The position numbers were made by a program, and so were the translations under genes. This document shows, piece after piece, positions 21,696 through 29,113 of a stretch of DNA of 42,357 nt. The notes below the pieces were generated by a model. The model was not told the DNA's origin and did no database searches. It saw only the letters and a list, made by a program, of their open reading frames with translations. Each line of letters opens with the position of its first letter. Positions within the stretch are counted from its first letter, which is position 1. The stretch comes from Patescibacteria group bacterium. GTDB taxonomy: Bacteria > Patescibacteriota > Minisyncoccia > Minisyncoccales > RBG-13-36-15. Location of the stretch: contig JAHCSE010000007.1 of assembly GCA_018609195.1 (NCBI GenBank), positions 1 to 42,357 on the forward strand, in the 5' to 3' direction.

Positions 21696-22946
21696 TTACT
21701 CAAATCGCTTAAAAACTAAGCAAGCGTTCGTTCCTCCAAAACCGAAGGAATTAGAAAGAGCAATTCTTATATCTGCTTTTCTGGCTTGATTTGGCACATA
21801 ATCTAAATCACAATCTGCATCAGGATTTTCCAGATTGATAGTTGGGGGCAAAATACCATACTTTAAAACTAATACCGTAAGCGCCGCCTCCACTGCTCCT
21901 GACGCTCCAAATAAATGACCAAGCATTGATTTACTTGAACTCACTGCAAGTTTGAAAGCTTCCTCGCCAAATAGTTCCTTCATGGCCTTGGTTTCACTTA
22001 TGTCACCAACCAGAGTTGAGGTACCGTGAGCATTAATGTAGTCAACCTCCGTCAACTTCACTCCAGCCTCTTCAATTGCTAATCTCATGCACTCGCGTTG
22101 TCCCTCAACACTAGGGTTAATAATATGGTAGGCATCTCCAGTCATCCCAAAACCAATTAGTTCTGCGTAGATATTCCTTGTATTTCTGGATAGCGCATGG
22201 GATAGTTCTTCTAAAATAATCACTCCAGCTCCTTCTGACATAACAAACCCATCTCTTCTTCTGTCAAAAGGACAAGAGGCTTTTTCAGGTTCACTATTGA
22301 AGCAAGAGAGTGCTCTAATCTGATTAAAAGCGCTAAAGATAAGCGGGGTCAGAGGAGCTTCGGTGCCGCCTGCAATCATTATATCTGCTCGACCAAGCCT
22401 GATTTGATCAACGGATAGTCCAATCGCATGGGCGGAGGCTGCACAGGCCGTGCTGGAAGATAAGTTTATTCCTTTAACCCCTAGAAAAATACTGAGATTT
22501 CCACCCGGCATATTTGGACAAAGCAAGGGAACAGTTAAAGGAGCAATTTTGTGCGGCCCTTTTTCAAAAAGGACTTTTGATTGTTCCTCCCAAAGATGAG
22601 CTTCACCCAAATTCGAGCCGACTAGAATACCAACCCGATACATATCTTCTTTCTCAAGTTGAATTTCTGAATCTAAGATTGCCTCAATAGCAGCAGCTAA
22701 AAGGTATCGGCCAACGAGACCTGATCTTCTTATAGTTTTCCTATCCACTCCCTGATCTTTTAAATCGAAGTTCTTTACTTCACCAGCAATCCTTGGGAAA
22801 TTTGACGAGGCTCCATAATCATCGGGGTTAAACCGTGAAAGGCGGCTAATTCCAGATTTCCCTTTTATTAAGTTTCCCCAGGTTTCTTGAGTGTTACCTA
22901 AAGGCGTAATCATTCCTATCCCCGTAATAACTACTCTTCTTTCCAT
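21696..22946 (-). CDS. fabF: 3-oxoacyl-[acyl-carrier-protein] synthase II
   Basis: Beta-ketoacyl-ACP synthase of the thiolase fold, which condenses malonyl-ACP with an acyl chain. The catalytic triad is intact: C168 (SSSTACAAS), H307 (NAHGTST) and H344 (MLGHLFGASG), with Lys339. At 416 aa it is full length. No fabD, fabG, fabZ, fabI or acpP is in the window, so its partners must lie elsewhere, or it may serve a different condensation. It has its own promoter region with a near-perfect palindrome (22990-23009), a Shine-Dalgarno (GAAAGGAGT) and its own terminator, so it is regulated separately from the acyl-activating genes. Confidence 0.95.
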   Translation of the reverse strand: MERRVVITGIGMITPLGNTQETWGNLIKGKSGISRLSRFNPDDYGASSNFPRIAGEVKNFDLKDQGVDRKTIRRSGLVGRYLLAAAIEAILDSEIQLEKEDMYRVGILVGSNLGEAHLWEEQSKVLFEKGPHKIAPLTVPLLCPNMPGGNLSIFLGVKGINLSSSTACAASAHAIGLSVDQIRLGRADIMIAGGTEAPLTPLIFSAFNQIRALSCFNSEPEKASCPFDRRRDGFVMSEGAGVIILEELSHALSRNTRNIYAELIGFGMTGDAYHIINPSVEGQRECMRLAIEEAGVKLTEVDYINAHGTSTLVGDISETKAMKELFGEEAFKLAVSSSKSMLGHLFGASGAVEAALTVLVLKYGILPPTINLENPDADCDLDYVPNQARKADIRIALSNSFGFGGTNACLVFKRFE

Positions 22947-22989
22947 TTTTGTTTTACTCCTTTCACATTATGTTAAGGTGCTTAAGAAT

Positions 22990-23009
22990 ATGACCGAAAT
23001 TTCAGTCAT
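22990..23009. promoter_or_regulatory. operator-like palindrome upstream of fabF
   Basis: ATGACCGAAATTTCAGTCAT is a 20-bp inverted repeat with one mismatched pair. On the minus strand it falls between a weak AAGACA (-35) and CATATT (-10). It is typical in size and symmetry for a TetR- or MarR-type repressor site. Confidence 0.55.
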
Positions 23010-23286
23010 TGTCTTATTTTAAAATAAAAAGAGCGAAGTTAAAACCTTTTCTATTTGTGGACTATATTGAAAATAGTTCGAACATTTTTCGCCGCCGCAG
23101 GCGGCGAAAACAAGCCCCCGTAATATGCGGCTCGCCCGCAAGCGGGCTCGCCGCGTTCTTTAACAATTTCAAGTTTTTCTATGAGTTAATCATAACTCAT
23201 TAAAGTAAATTTTCAAGCTCATTTTTTCTTGAAAAATTTACTGCTTTGGCGGTAAACAAAGTTTAAGATTTCATGGAGCGCAAACT
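23010..23286. other. gene-free stretch with GC-rich palindromes
   Basis: It holds an 11-bp hairpin (23086-23110, TTTTCGCCGCC with loop GCA) and a second palindrome around GCCCGC-AA-GCGGGC (23127-23154). Both stand out sharply from the AT-rich surroundings and look like inserted repeats. No ORF in it is convincing. Confidence 0.6.
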
Positions 23287-23311
23287 GAAAACCGCTCCGA
23301 GAGCGGTTTTC
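23287..23311 (-). terminator. terminator of the secreted-protein gene
   Basis: GAAAACCGCTC pairs perfectly with GAGCGGTTTTC around CGA, 27 nt past the stop on the minus strand. Confidence 0.75.
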
Positions 23312-23337
23312 AAAATCCACACAAGGAATGTTATGGG

Positions 23338-24210
23338 TTACCTAACTCTTCCACTACTTGCGATATAGCTTACACACTCACCCTGATTACTGAAGTCCGG
23401 ATTCTCAGATGCAATCCAGCCGCCCTTCTTGCAGTCTTCTTTACTGTTTTCGAAGTCGTATGTTATGCTGTTACCATTTATTCCGATAGTGAAGGCATCA
23501 ACGTTACCATCCCAAGGTGGTGCCCAGCCGCTGCCTGCTTTGAACAAAACACCAGTATAGTCAGCATCTCGAATTCCAATGTTGGGGAAATTAGTTAACA
23601 GTTCATCCCAGGTACATGGATCGCTGATTGAACATTCTGCTTTAATTGGGTTGCGAGTACCCCACCACCATTTACCTTCCTCCTCCATAGGATGCCATGT
23701 TTGCCATTCACCCTTGGTAACTTTGGCTGTCTCACCGTAGTACGGAGGCTCAAATACCAGTCGTCCTTTCCAGTTATTATCGCCGTCCGTTAAATCGTCA
23801 TCTATGTTGAACTGCAAGGCAATGGCTACAGTAACTGTTGAATCTGGTTTAACATAAGTACTGTATTCAAGAGTGTCTATGTCAGCAAGTGGGGTTGCAC
23901 GAAAGTCAATAAGCTGTATTGTCATACCTGCTGTTAATTCTCCAAGTGTTAGATGCACGCTACCTAATCCCATAGGTGGAGTCTCTGGACCTACAACTAA
24001 TTCACCGTTACCGGGAGGAACGTGCTCGTCATCGTGAAAGAACCAGCTTTGCATGCTGTCAGAGGAAATCACTACTGTTGCGACAGTTCCATTGTTTTGC
24101 GCACGCGCAGTACTGAAAACAACTGCCGACAATACTATCGTGAGCATTAATCCGACCATTGCAGCCACTCGGTAAGGAGTAGAAAAGTCTCTTATCTTTT
24201 GTATATACAT
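23338..24210 (-). CDS. secreted protein of unknown function
   Basis: I do not recognise the main domain. A signal peptide is clear: MYIQKIRDFSTPYRVAAMVG, then a hydrophobic core and VVFSTARAQNN with a likely AxA cleavage site. The ATG at 24210 fits better than the ORF-track start eight codons upstream. The mature part is acidic, Trp- and Gly-rich and probably all-beta (VHLTLGELTAGMTIQLID). The last 35 residues contain DCKKGGWIASENPDFSNQGECVSYI, a two-cysteine C-terminal motif (CK-GGW-NQG-CVS) found on many secreted proteins. Codon use is less AT-biased than neighbours, as in the TasA-like genes. A cell-surface or released role is inferred. Confidence 0.7.
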   Translation of the reverse strand: MYIQKIRDFSTPYRVAAMVGLMLTIVLSAVVFSTARAQNNGTVATVVISSDSMQSWFFHDDEHVPPGNGELVVGPETPPMGLGSVHLTLGELTAGMTIQLIDFRATPLADIDTLEYSTYVKPDSTVTVAIALQFNIDDDLTDGDNNWKGRLVFEPPYYGETAKVTKGEWQTWHPMEEEGKWWWGTRNPIKAECSISDPCTWDELLTNFPNIGIRDADYTGVLFKAGSGWAPPWDGNVDAFTIGINGNSITYDFENSKEDCKKGGWIASENPDFSNQGECVSYIASSGRVR

Positions 24211-24448
24211 ATTTTTTGAGTAAAAAATTATCATTTACTTGTGAACTTCCCGACCTTTACTATCTACATTGTAGTAAATATGGTTTGAGTGTCAATAGTC
24301 CAAAAAAAGAAATTCTATTAAATTTTCAATGTATAAAAATTTTCTTTTACCAAAATGTGGTTCGAGCCGATATTTTTAACAGGTTCTTTAGCAGTCTTTG
24401 TCTCGCAAAGCGAGGCGACCAATAAGAAATTGACTTTTTCTCGAATGT

Positions 24449-24520
24449 GGCCCTAACGGGATTTGAACCCGTGTTACTAGGTTGAGAACCTAGCGTCCTA
24501 AACCACTAGACGATAGGGCC
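24449..24520 (-). tRNA. tRNA-Glu (anticodon CUC)
   Basis: Acceptor GGCCCTA/TAGGGCC, anticodon stem CTAGG/CCTAG with loop TTCTCAA giving CUC, and T-arm ACGGG-TTCAAAT-CCCGT all pair. The length is 72 nt and no CCA is encoded. Confidence 0.95.
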
Positions 24521-24540
24521 AGAAAAAGGAGGTTGATGAT

Positions 24541-24933
24541 TCATTGTCTTTCCCTCCTTTCAGATAATTTTTGGGCAAAGCTTTCTAATTGGCCAGTTAA
24601 ATCTTTTTGTAAAACCACTCGATTAATAGCTCGGATTTCAGTCTCGCTAAAGCCTAAACGATGTCCTTCATCTTGATGTCGATTAATTTGCCGAATAATT
24701 TTACTTTTTTCCCCGGCAGTTTCAGCTCTTCGGAAAGAAGCCGCCAAGAGGGCCTGAGTTATTCTCCAATTAGCTTTTTCGTCTAAAATTCGATTATCAT
24801 CCAAGATGCCTTCAATTTCTCCTGTCATCTTCTCGATTGCCTTTTGGGAAAAACTCTCTAAAGAGGGAGTTGGAAATGGTCTTAATCCCCTTTTCATTGT
24901 CCTTGTCTTTTTCGGCTTCACATATTTAGTCAC
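24541..24933 (-). CDS. hypothetical 130-aa helical protein
   Basis: No family recognised. The basic N-terminus (MTKYVKPKKTRTMKRGLRPF) is followed by long amphipathic helices and a charged end (LSERRERQ). It could bind nucleic acid, but no motif proves it. A GTG start at 24933 is favoured by a purine-rich Shine-Dalgarno (GGAAGGAGATG) about 8-10 nt upstream; an ATG 12 codons in is the alternative. The gene follows the zinc-ribbon and 70-aa genes on the same strand after a pair of hairpins, and lies just upstream of tRNA-Glu, which may be processed from the same transcript. Confidence 0.6.
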   Translation of the reverse strand: MTKYVKPKKTRTMKRGLRPFPTPSLESFSQKAIEKMTGEIEGILDDNRILDEKANWRITQALLAASFRRAETAGEKSKIIRQINRHQDEGHRLGFSETEIRAINRVVLQKDLTGQLESFAQKLSERRERQ

Positions 24934-25018
24934 CTTGCCTCATCTCCTTCCTTTCTGGGAATCATTACCCCTTTTTATTTATAGAAAAGAGCTTTTTTAA
25001 ATTTATCATAATTTTAAC

Positions 25019-25067
25019 AAAAAGCCAAGGACAAAACCCTGGCTTTAGGCAGTAGAAATTACTGCCT
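25019..25067 (-). terminator. two adjacent hairpins after the zinc-ribbon gene
   Basis: AGGCAGTA/TACTGCCT with a 5-nt loop (25047-25067), then AAAGCCA/TGGCTTT with one mismatch (25021-25046). The second is followed on the minus strand by TTTTTGTTAAAATT and looks like the terminator. Confidence 0.6.
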
Positions 25068-25069
25068 TC

Positions 25070-25249
25070 CTATCGCGAGACTCGCCCTTTCTTGCGGCGA
25101 ACTCTCACAGAAATCTGCGGATTACTTACTTTTACCACCAAAGGAGTATTACAATTAAGACACGTGGGCCTTTTGTTCCTGGTATGCATCGATTGGCTAC
25201 ATACAGGACAATTAAAGGACATCTTTTCTTTTCTAATTTTCTCTCCCAT
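25070..25249 (-). CDS. 59-aa zinc-ribbon protein (not in the ORF track)
   Basis: The frame reads MGEKIRKEKMSFNCPVCSQS and continues to RPTCLNCNTPLVV. Two CxxC knuckles (CPVC, CLNC) 13 residues apart make a classic small zinc ribbon. A strand and a basic tail follow (VRVRRKKGRVSR), as in small RNA- or ribosome-associated proteins. The ATG at 25249 has AAGGGG upstream and overlaps the end of the 70-aa gene by 17 nt; an internal ATG at 25222 (50 aa) is possible. It is translationally linked with its upstream neighbour. No exact family is claimed; it is too short for a full rpmF/rpmG match. Confidence 0.7.
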   Translation of the reverse strand: MGEKIRKEKMSFNCPVCSQSMHTRNKRPTCLNCNTPLVVKVSNPQISVRVRRKKGRVSR

Positions 25250-25445
25250 TATTCCCCTTTTCTCTCACTGGAAGAAGGTCAGAAATACTAACTTTGGCAA
25301 TAAATCGCTCGCCTTCTCTCATCCCCTCAAACCGGAATCCATCCCTGGTTTCCATGGTTAATCTGCCCAAATATCTTTTTCCTTTTGCTAAGAGTATCAC
25401 CGGTTTTCCTTTTTTCATCGCTTCCATCACCTCTTCTCTATTCAT
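25233..25445 (-). CDS. hypothetical 70-aa protein
   Basis: Not recognised. A helical start (MNREEVMEAMKKGKPVILLA) precedes alternating strands (KRYLGRLTMETRDGFRFEGM, ERFIAKVSISDLLPV), which suggests a small SH3-like or OB-like barrel. A full Shine-Dalgarno (AAAGGAGGT) lies 11 nt before the ATG, one of the best in the window. It is the first gene of a short cluster with the zinc-ribbon and 130-aa genes. The cluster is preceded by a 250-nt leader that starts at a consensus promoter (25711-25739) and contains a terminator-like hairpin and a long hairpin. Confidence 0.65.
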   Translation of the reverse strand: MNREEVMEAMKKGKPVILLAKGKRYLGRLTMETRDGFRFEGMREGERFIAKVSISDLLPVREKGNNGREN

Positions 25446-25504
25446 TTTTTAAAGTACCTCCTTTCTCCTAAATTCGCATGGGCGTATTCGCATACCCTGA
25501 CCGA

Positions 25505-25541
25505 AGCACCGGAGCACATAAAACGTTATGTGCTCGGTGCT
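25505..25541 (-). promoter_or_regulatory. 16-bp hairpin in leader, with repeated ATTCGCAT
   Basis: AGCACCGGAGCACATAA pairs with TTATGTGCTCGGTGCT, with one bulged base and loop AACG. The motif ATTCGCAT occurs on both sides (about 25482, 25497 and 25560). It is probably an inserted palindromic element or a leader control structure. Confidence 0.55.
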
Positions 25542-25583
25542 CGGGGGAGGGGTTGCGCTATTCGCATGCCTAAAATTAAAAGA

Positions 25584-25704
25584 CCGATCCTGGGGATCGG
25601 CCGAATTCTCAAAAATTAATTAAAAACTCAGCCTATCCCTTGATCGTTTTTCATAGTGAAAAATTTGTAAATTTTAGAAACTAAATTAGGCATATTTTAC
25701 GTAT
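25584..25704 (-). ncRNA. candidate small RNA or attenuator leader
   Basis: About 120 nt between a perfect promoter and a hairpin (CCGATCC/GGATCGG, loop TGG) that is followed on the minus strand by TCTTTTAATTTT. It contains one small frame: an ATG at 25693 gives a 21-aa peptide ending ...KNDQGIG at a TGA (25628), with no Shine-Dalgarno. It is either a free small RNA or a leader whose terminator controls the 70-aa gene cluster. Confidence 0.5.
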
Positions 25705-25710
25705 TAGGCG

Positions 25711-25739
25711 ATTATATTGTTTTTAAAAGTTCTTGTCAA
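25711..25739 (-). promoter_or_regulatory. perfect consensus sigma70-type promoter
   Basis: On the minus strand TTGACA, exactly 17 nt, TATAAT. It is the only full-consensus promoter I found in the window. Confidence 0.85.
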
Positions 25740-25858
25740 GCCTTCCTAACTTTTTGGGCAGGAGCCTCTGGCTTCGATTTAGCGAAAGCCCTCCCAAGTT
25801 TTCTAGGAAAATTTAGGAGGGCGAAAGCTAGTCCAAAAAATTTGGAGGGCAAGAGTCT
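25740..25858. other. repeat-containing spacer downstream of the murF-like gene
   Basis: Three copies of GGAGGGC or its complement and the pair GCCCTCC/GGAGGGC could form a hairpin over about 25788-25821. No ORF. Confidence 0.4.
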
Positions 25859-27046
25859 TTATTGCACAGCCTTGATCTCTTTCACTATCTCACTCATTTT
25901 CATTTCGGTAGAGCCATCGATTAAAATTAAATCATCTTCTTTTATTTCCCTTTTGAGGGCTTGAACTGCTAAATTTATCTCATCAAATTGAAATATTTTT
26001 TCTTCTGGGAAACCTTTATTTTTAGCAGCCTCTCCAATAAATTTTGCTCGAGAACCAATAGTGAAGAGTAAATTAGAGGTAGCGGCCACTTTTTCTCCAA
26101 TTGTTTCATGAGCTTCAATTGTATATTTACCAATTCCTAAAATATCTCCCAAGACCGCAATTTTTCTCCCACCTTCGCCAAGACTTCGGTGGACAAGTTT
26201 TTCTATTTCCGTTTTCCCTAAAATTTCCAAAGCCTCCGTCATTGAAAATACACTCGATGTCGCTGAATCATCTAAAATAAAAGATCTTTTTATCCCTTTT
26301 ATTAGCCTCATTCTTCCGGGAAGGCCTTTATAAAATTTTAGGGCTTGAGAAATTTCAACTAAATTAAGATCAAAAATTATCCCGCAGGCAGCTGCAGCCA
26401 GAGCTGAATAGATTTGTTCTTTCCCAAAAAGAGAATCTAACCATATAGGGACAATGTTTCCCCTATAATTGATTTTAAAATTTACTCCTTTATTTAAGCG
26501 CAAATCAGTAGATTGAAAATCTGCGCCCTCCTGGAACCCAAAAGTCAAAGCAAATACATTTGTTTCCTCAGTAATTTCTCTGACTGTTTCATCGTCAAAA
26601 TTTAAAATTAAACGGGAAAAAGGAGGCAATATTTTAGTCAATTTTTTTATCTCAGTAGTTTCGTTTCTCTCTCCGGCAAAAAAAGCTTTGTCGGGAGGAA
26701 TTTCTCCCACTTGAGTTACTACTAAAATAGGGAGTTTAGAGTTTTTAACAAAAAAACTAAAATTTTTTGCTTTTTCTAATTTCGTCTCAAAAATTAGGAT
26801 CTCCTCTTGTTTCAAGAAACCCAAGTTATCTTCGGTAATTTTTCTTATTTTTCCGCCTGCGCTAGCGGCTACGGCGGATCCATCGTAGCCCCGAATCGTC
26901 GGGGCGGAGGTGGAAAATTTTTGATTCAAAACTTGAAAAATAGCTTCAGCAGTAATATCTCTTCCCTTACCTGTAACAATAATAATTTTTGGTTTTTTCC
27001 AGATAAAGATGAGTTTTGATAAAAGATTCATTTTAATGTTAGACAA
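25859..27046 (-). CDS. MurF-like Mur ligase with degenerate P-loop
   Basis: By position (after ftsI in the dcw cluster) and C-terminal motifs this is a MurF relative: FILDDSATSSVFSMTEALEIL, KIAVLGDILGIGKYTIEAHETIGEKVA and DLILIDGSTEMKMSEIV. MurF adds D-Ala-D-Ala to the UDP-MurNAc-tripeptide using ATP. The nucleotide loop expected as TG-x-x-GKTTT reads VTGKGRDITAEA, so the lysine and threonine that hold ATP phosphates are gone, and the usual His-containing segment after the middle strand is not evident. At 395 aa it is short. Two palindromic elements are inserted in frame (26168-26197; 26853-26911, adding about GYDGSAVAASAGG). It may be a pseudoenzyme or a diverged ligase. Confidence 0.75.
   Translation of the reverse strand: MSNIKMNLLSKLIFIWKKPKIIIVTGKGRDITAEAIFQVLNQKFSTSAPTIRGYDGSAVAASAGGKIRKITEDNLGFLKQEEILIFETKLEKAKNFSFFVKNSKLPILVVTQVGEIPPDKAFFAGERNETTEIKKLTKILPPFSRLILNFDDETVREITEETNVFALTFGFQEGADFQSTDLRLNKGVNFKINYRGNIVPIWLDSLFGKEQIYSALAAAACGIIFDLNLVEISQALKFYKGLPGRMRLIKGIKRSFILDDSATSSVFSMTEALEILGKTEIEKLVHRSLGEGGRKIAVLGDILGIGKYTIEAHETIGEKVAATSNLLFTIGSRAKFIGEAAKNKGFPEEKIFQFDEINLAVQALKREIKEDDLILIDGSTEMKMSEIVKEIKAVQ
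26853..26911. repeat. in-frame GC-rich palindromic element in the murF-like gene
   Basis: It contains GCTACG/CGTAGC and CCCCGA/TCGGGG stems and is much richer in GC than the gene around it. It encodes roughly APTIRGYDGSAVAASAGG near the N-terminus. Confidence 0.75.
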
Positions 27047-28741
27047 TTATTCATACTCAGGCGGTATCTGATAATAATCAATAATGTATTTTGCCAATTC
27101 TCTGAAAATTGGCACGGTTGAGTACTCAGCAGTCTTTGTTCTTGGATTATTCAGCTTGATCAGAATTAAAAATTGGGGATTAAAAGCAGGGGCAAACCCA
27201 ATAAAAGTTTGAATGGTTTTATCTGAATAGCCAGATTTATCAAATCCCAGAGCTCCCCAGGGAATTTGAGCGGTACCTGTTTTGCCAGCAATAAAATAGC
27301 CTGGGATTCCAGCTCCCTTTCCAAAACCATTTTCAACCACGCTCACCAACATTGCGGTTAACTCAGAAGCTGCTCTCTGGGAAATCACCTGAGATTGTGA
27401 AATCGCAGGCTTTATCTCGTTTTCTCTTCCATCAACCATAATCTTCTTTACTAAATAAGGTTTCACCAACTTCCCGCCATTTGCAATTACTGAAAAAGCT
27501 TTAACTAACTGGATAGCTGTCATCTCTATTCCATGACCAAAAGCAGCTGTGGCAAAATTTATTTCATATCCCTCTTTAAAATTTGAATTTAATGAAAAAA
27601 CTTCTCCTTCTAAATCAATATTGGTTTTCTCAAAAATGCCAAATCTTTCAATGTATTCTAAAAAGAGATCGTGGCCAAGTTTTGCTTCAACAAAAATTGC
27701 TCCGGTATTAATTGATTTTTCTAAAACTTCAGTCATTGTCCTCTTTCCCCAGACTCTTCCATCGTAATTATAGATGGTGTAGCCTCCGATTTTAACCAAA
27801 CCTGTATCTTCGTAGGTAGTATCTGGAGTTATTTTTCCCTGATCCAAGGCAGCGGCCATTACAATCGGTTTAAAAACAGATCCTGGTTCAAAAATCTTCT
27901 GGATTGCTCCGTTTTGAAAAATTTCAAAACCTTCCACTTCGGCATATCGATTAGGATTAAAATTTGGGAAATTAGCTAATGCTAAAATCTCTCCAGAATA
28001 AGGATTCATTACAATAATTGTCCCCTCTTCAGCCCCCAGTTCCTCTTTCGCTTCTTCTAATAACTTTTCAGCTTTGAATTGAATATTATAGTCTATGGAT
28101 AGAATAAGATCAGCTCCTTCTTTCGCAGGAGATAAGTTTTCATAAAAAGTTAAAAAAAATCCCTGCGCTGCTCTTTCTCCTTCTCGAAAACCCTTCGTTC
28201 CTTCTAAAATATCATGATGATAGCCTTCAATACCGTAATAAGAATTCCCATCTCCTCCCAAAAAACCTATTACCTGAGAAGCCAAAGATTGCTGAGGATA
28301 ATAGCGTAAAGTCTCTTTACCTAAATAGACTCCGGATAAATTTGAATTTTCAATCTCTTTTACTTCCTCCTCTGACAATTTATTTTTTATGAGCCCATAC
28401 AAACTATTATTCTCGAGTTTAGATAGAATAAGATCTTTTTTTAAATCAAGAATCTTACTGAGAATTTCTGCAGTATCTGTTTTTTCTTTAATTTCATTTG
28501 GGGCAACATAAACTAAATTAGATTTTTTGTTCATTGCCAAAGGATAAAGATTATTATTCACATCTGTCAAGAAAATTTCTCCTCTTTCTCCGGGGATTTG
28601 TAGAAAAACCTTCTGTTGGCCTTTAGCTAAGGCTCTCCAATATTCTTGATTAAGAATTTGGAGAAAAATTAAGCGACTAATAATAACCGCTACAAATAAA
28701 ATGATAAATACGAAAATAAGATTGATACGCCACTGCTTCAT
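27047..28741 (-). CDS. ftsI: division-type penicillin-binding protein (transpeptidase, FtsI/PBP2-like)
   Basis: Class B penicillin-binding protein that cross-links septal or lateral peptidoglycan. It has one N-terminal transmembrane helix (about 6-28), a dimerisation domain containing GERGEIFLTD, and a transpeptidase domain with SxxK PGSVFKP, SxN EKSINTGAIF and KTG IAGKTGTAQIP, all intact. At 564 aa it is normal. It directly abuts the murF-like gene and follows the ftsL-like gene, the usual dcw order, which favours FtsI over the elongation enzyme. Confidence 0.94.
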   Translation of the reverse strand: MKQWRINLIFVFIILFVAVIISRLIFLQILNQEYWRALAKGQQKVFLQIPGERGEIFLTDVNNNLYPLAMNKKSNLVYVAPNEIKEKTDTAEILSKILDLKKDLILSKLENNSLYGLIKNKLSEEEVKEIENSNLSGVYLGKETLRYYPQQSLASQVIGFLGGDGNSYYGIEGYHHDILEGTKGFREGERAAQGFFLTFYENLSPAKEGADLILSIDYNIQFKAEKLLEEAKEELGAEEGTIIVMNPYSGEILALANFPNFNPNRYAEVEGFEIFQNGAIQKIFEPGSVFKPIVMAAALDQGKITPDTTYEDTGLVKIGGYTIYNYDGRVWGKRTMTEVLEKSINTGAIFVEAKLGHDLFLEYIERFGIFEKTNIDLEGEVFSLNSNFKEGYEINFATAAFGHGIEMTAIQLVKAFSVIANGGKLVKPYLVKKIMVDGRENEIKPAISQSQVISQRAASELTAMLVSVVENGFGKGAGIPGYFIAGKTGTAQIPWGALGFDKSGYSDKTIQTFIGFAPAFNPQFLILIKLNNPRTKTAEYSTVPIFRELAKYIIDYYQIPPEYE

Positions 28742-28756
28742 TTTGCAACAAAAAAT

Positions 28757-29104
28757 TTATTTCGTAACAATTTGTCCTCCCAAAACCTGAATATATCTTA
28801 TCTTATCCACTTTTTCATAATTGAGATTTTGAACTAAACTTTCCAGATTCTCTAGAGAATTTAATTCAGTCAACGAAAGTTCTAATTTTTTGTTTTTTTC
28901 TGAAAGCTCCTTTACTTTTTCGTGATAACCTTGAATTAAATAGGTGTTTTGAATTATGGAGTTAATTTGAAAAATATAAAAAACTAAAAGAAAGATTGTT
29001 AGAGAAATAGAAAGAATCCAGAAAGACTTTAAACTCAACTTCCGTTTTAAAATAAGATTACGAGTAATCGAAAAAGGAGGATTAAGAGATAAAGTATTGT
29101 TCAT
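28757..29104 (-). CDS. ftsL: FtsL-like cell-division protein
   Basis: A 115-aa bitopic membrane protein: a basic cytoplasmic stretch (TRNLILKRKLSLKSF), one transmembrane helix (about 31-50) and a coiled coil (YHEKVKELSEKNKKLELSLTELNSLENLESL). Sequence similarity to FtsL is always low; the call rests on this topology and on its place between rsmH and ftsI. FtsL links FtsB/FtsQ with the FtsW-FtsI synthase and signals its activation. Short gaps on both sides point to one operon. Confidence 0.8.
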   Translation of the reverse strand: MNNTLSLNPPFSITRNLILKRKLSLKSFWILSISLTIFLLVFYIFQINSIIQNTYLIQGYHEKVKELSEKNKKLELSLTELNSLENLESLVQNLNYEKVDKIRYIQVLGGQIVTK

Positions 29105-29113
29105 ATTGAATTA

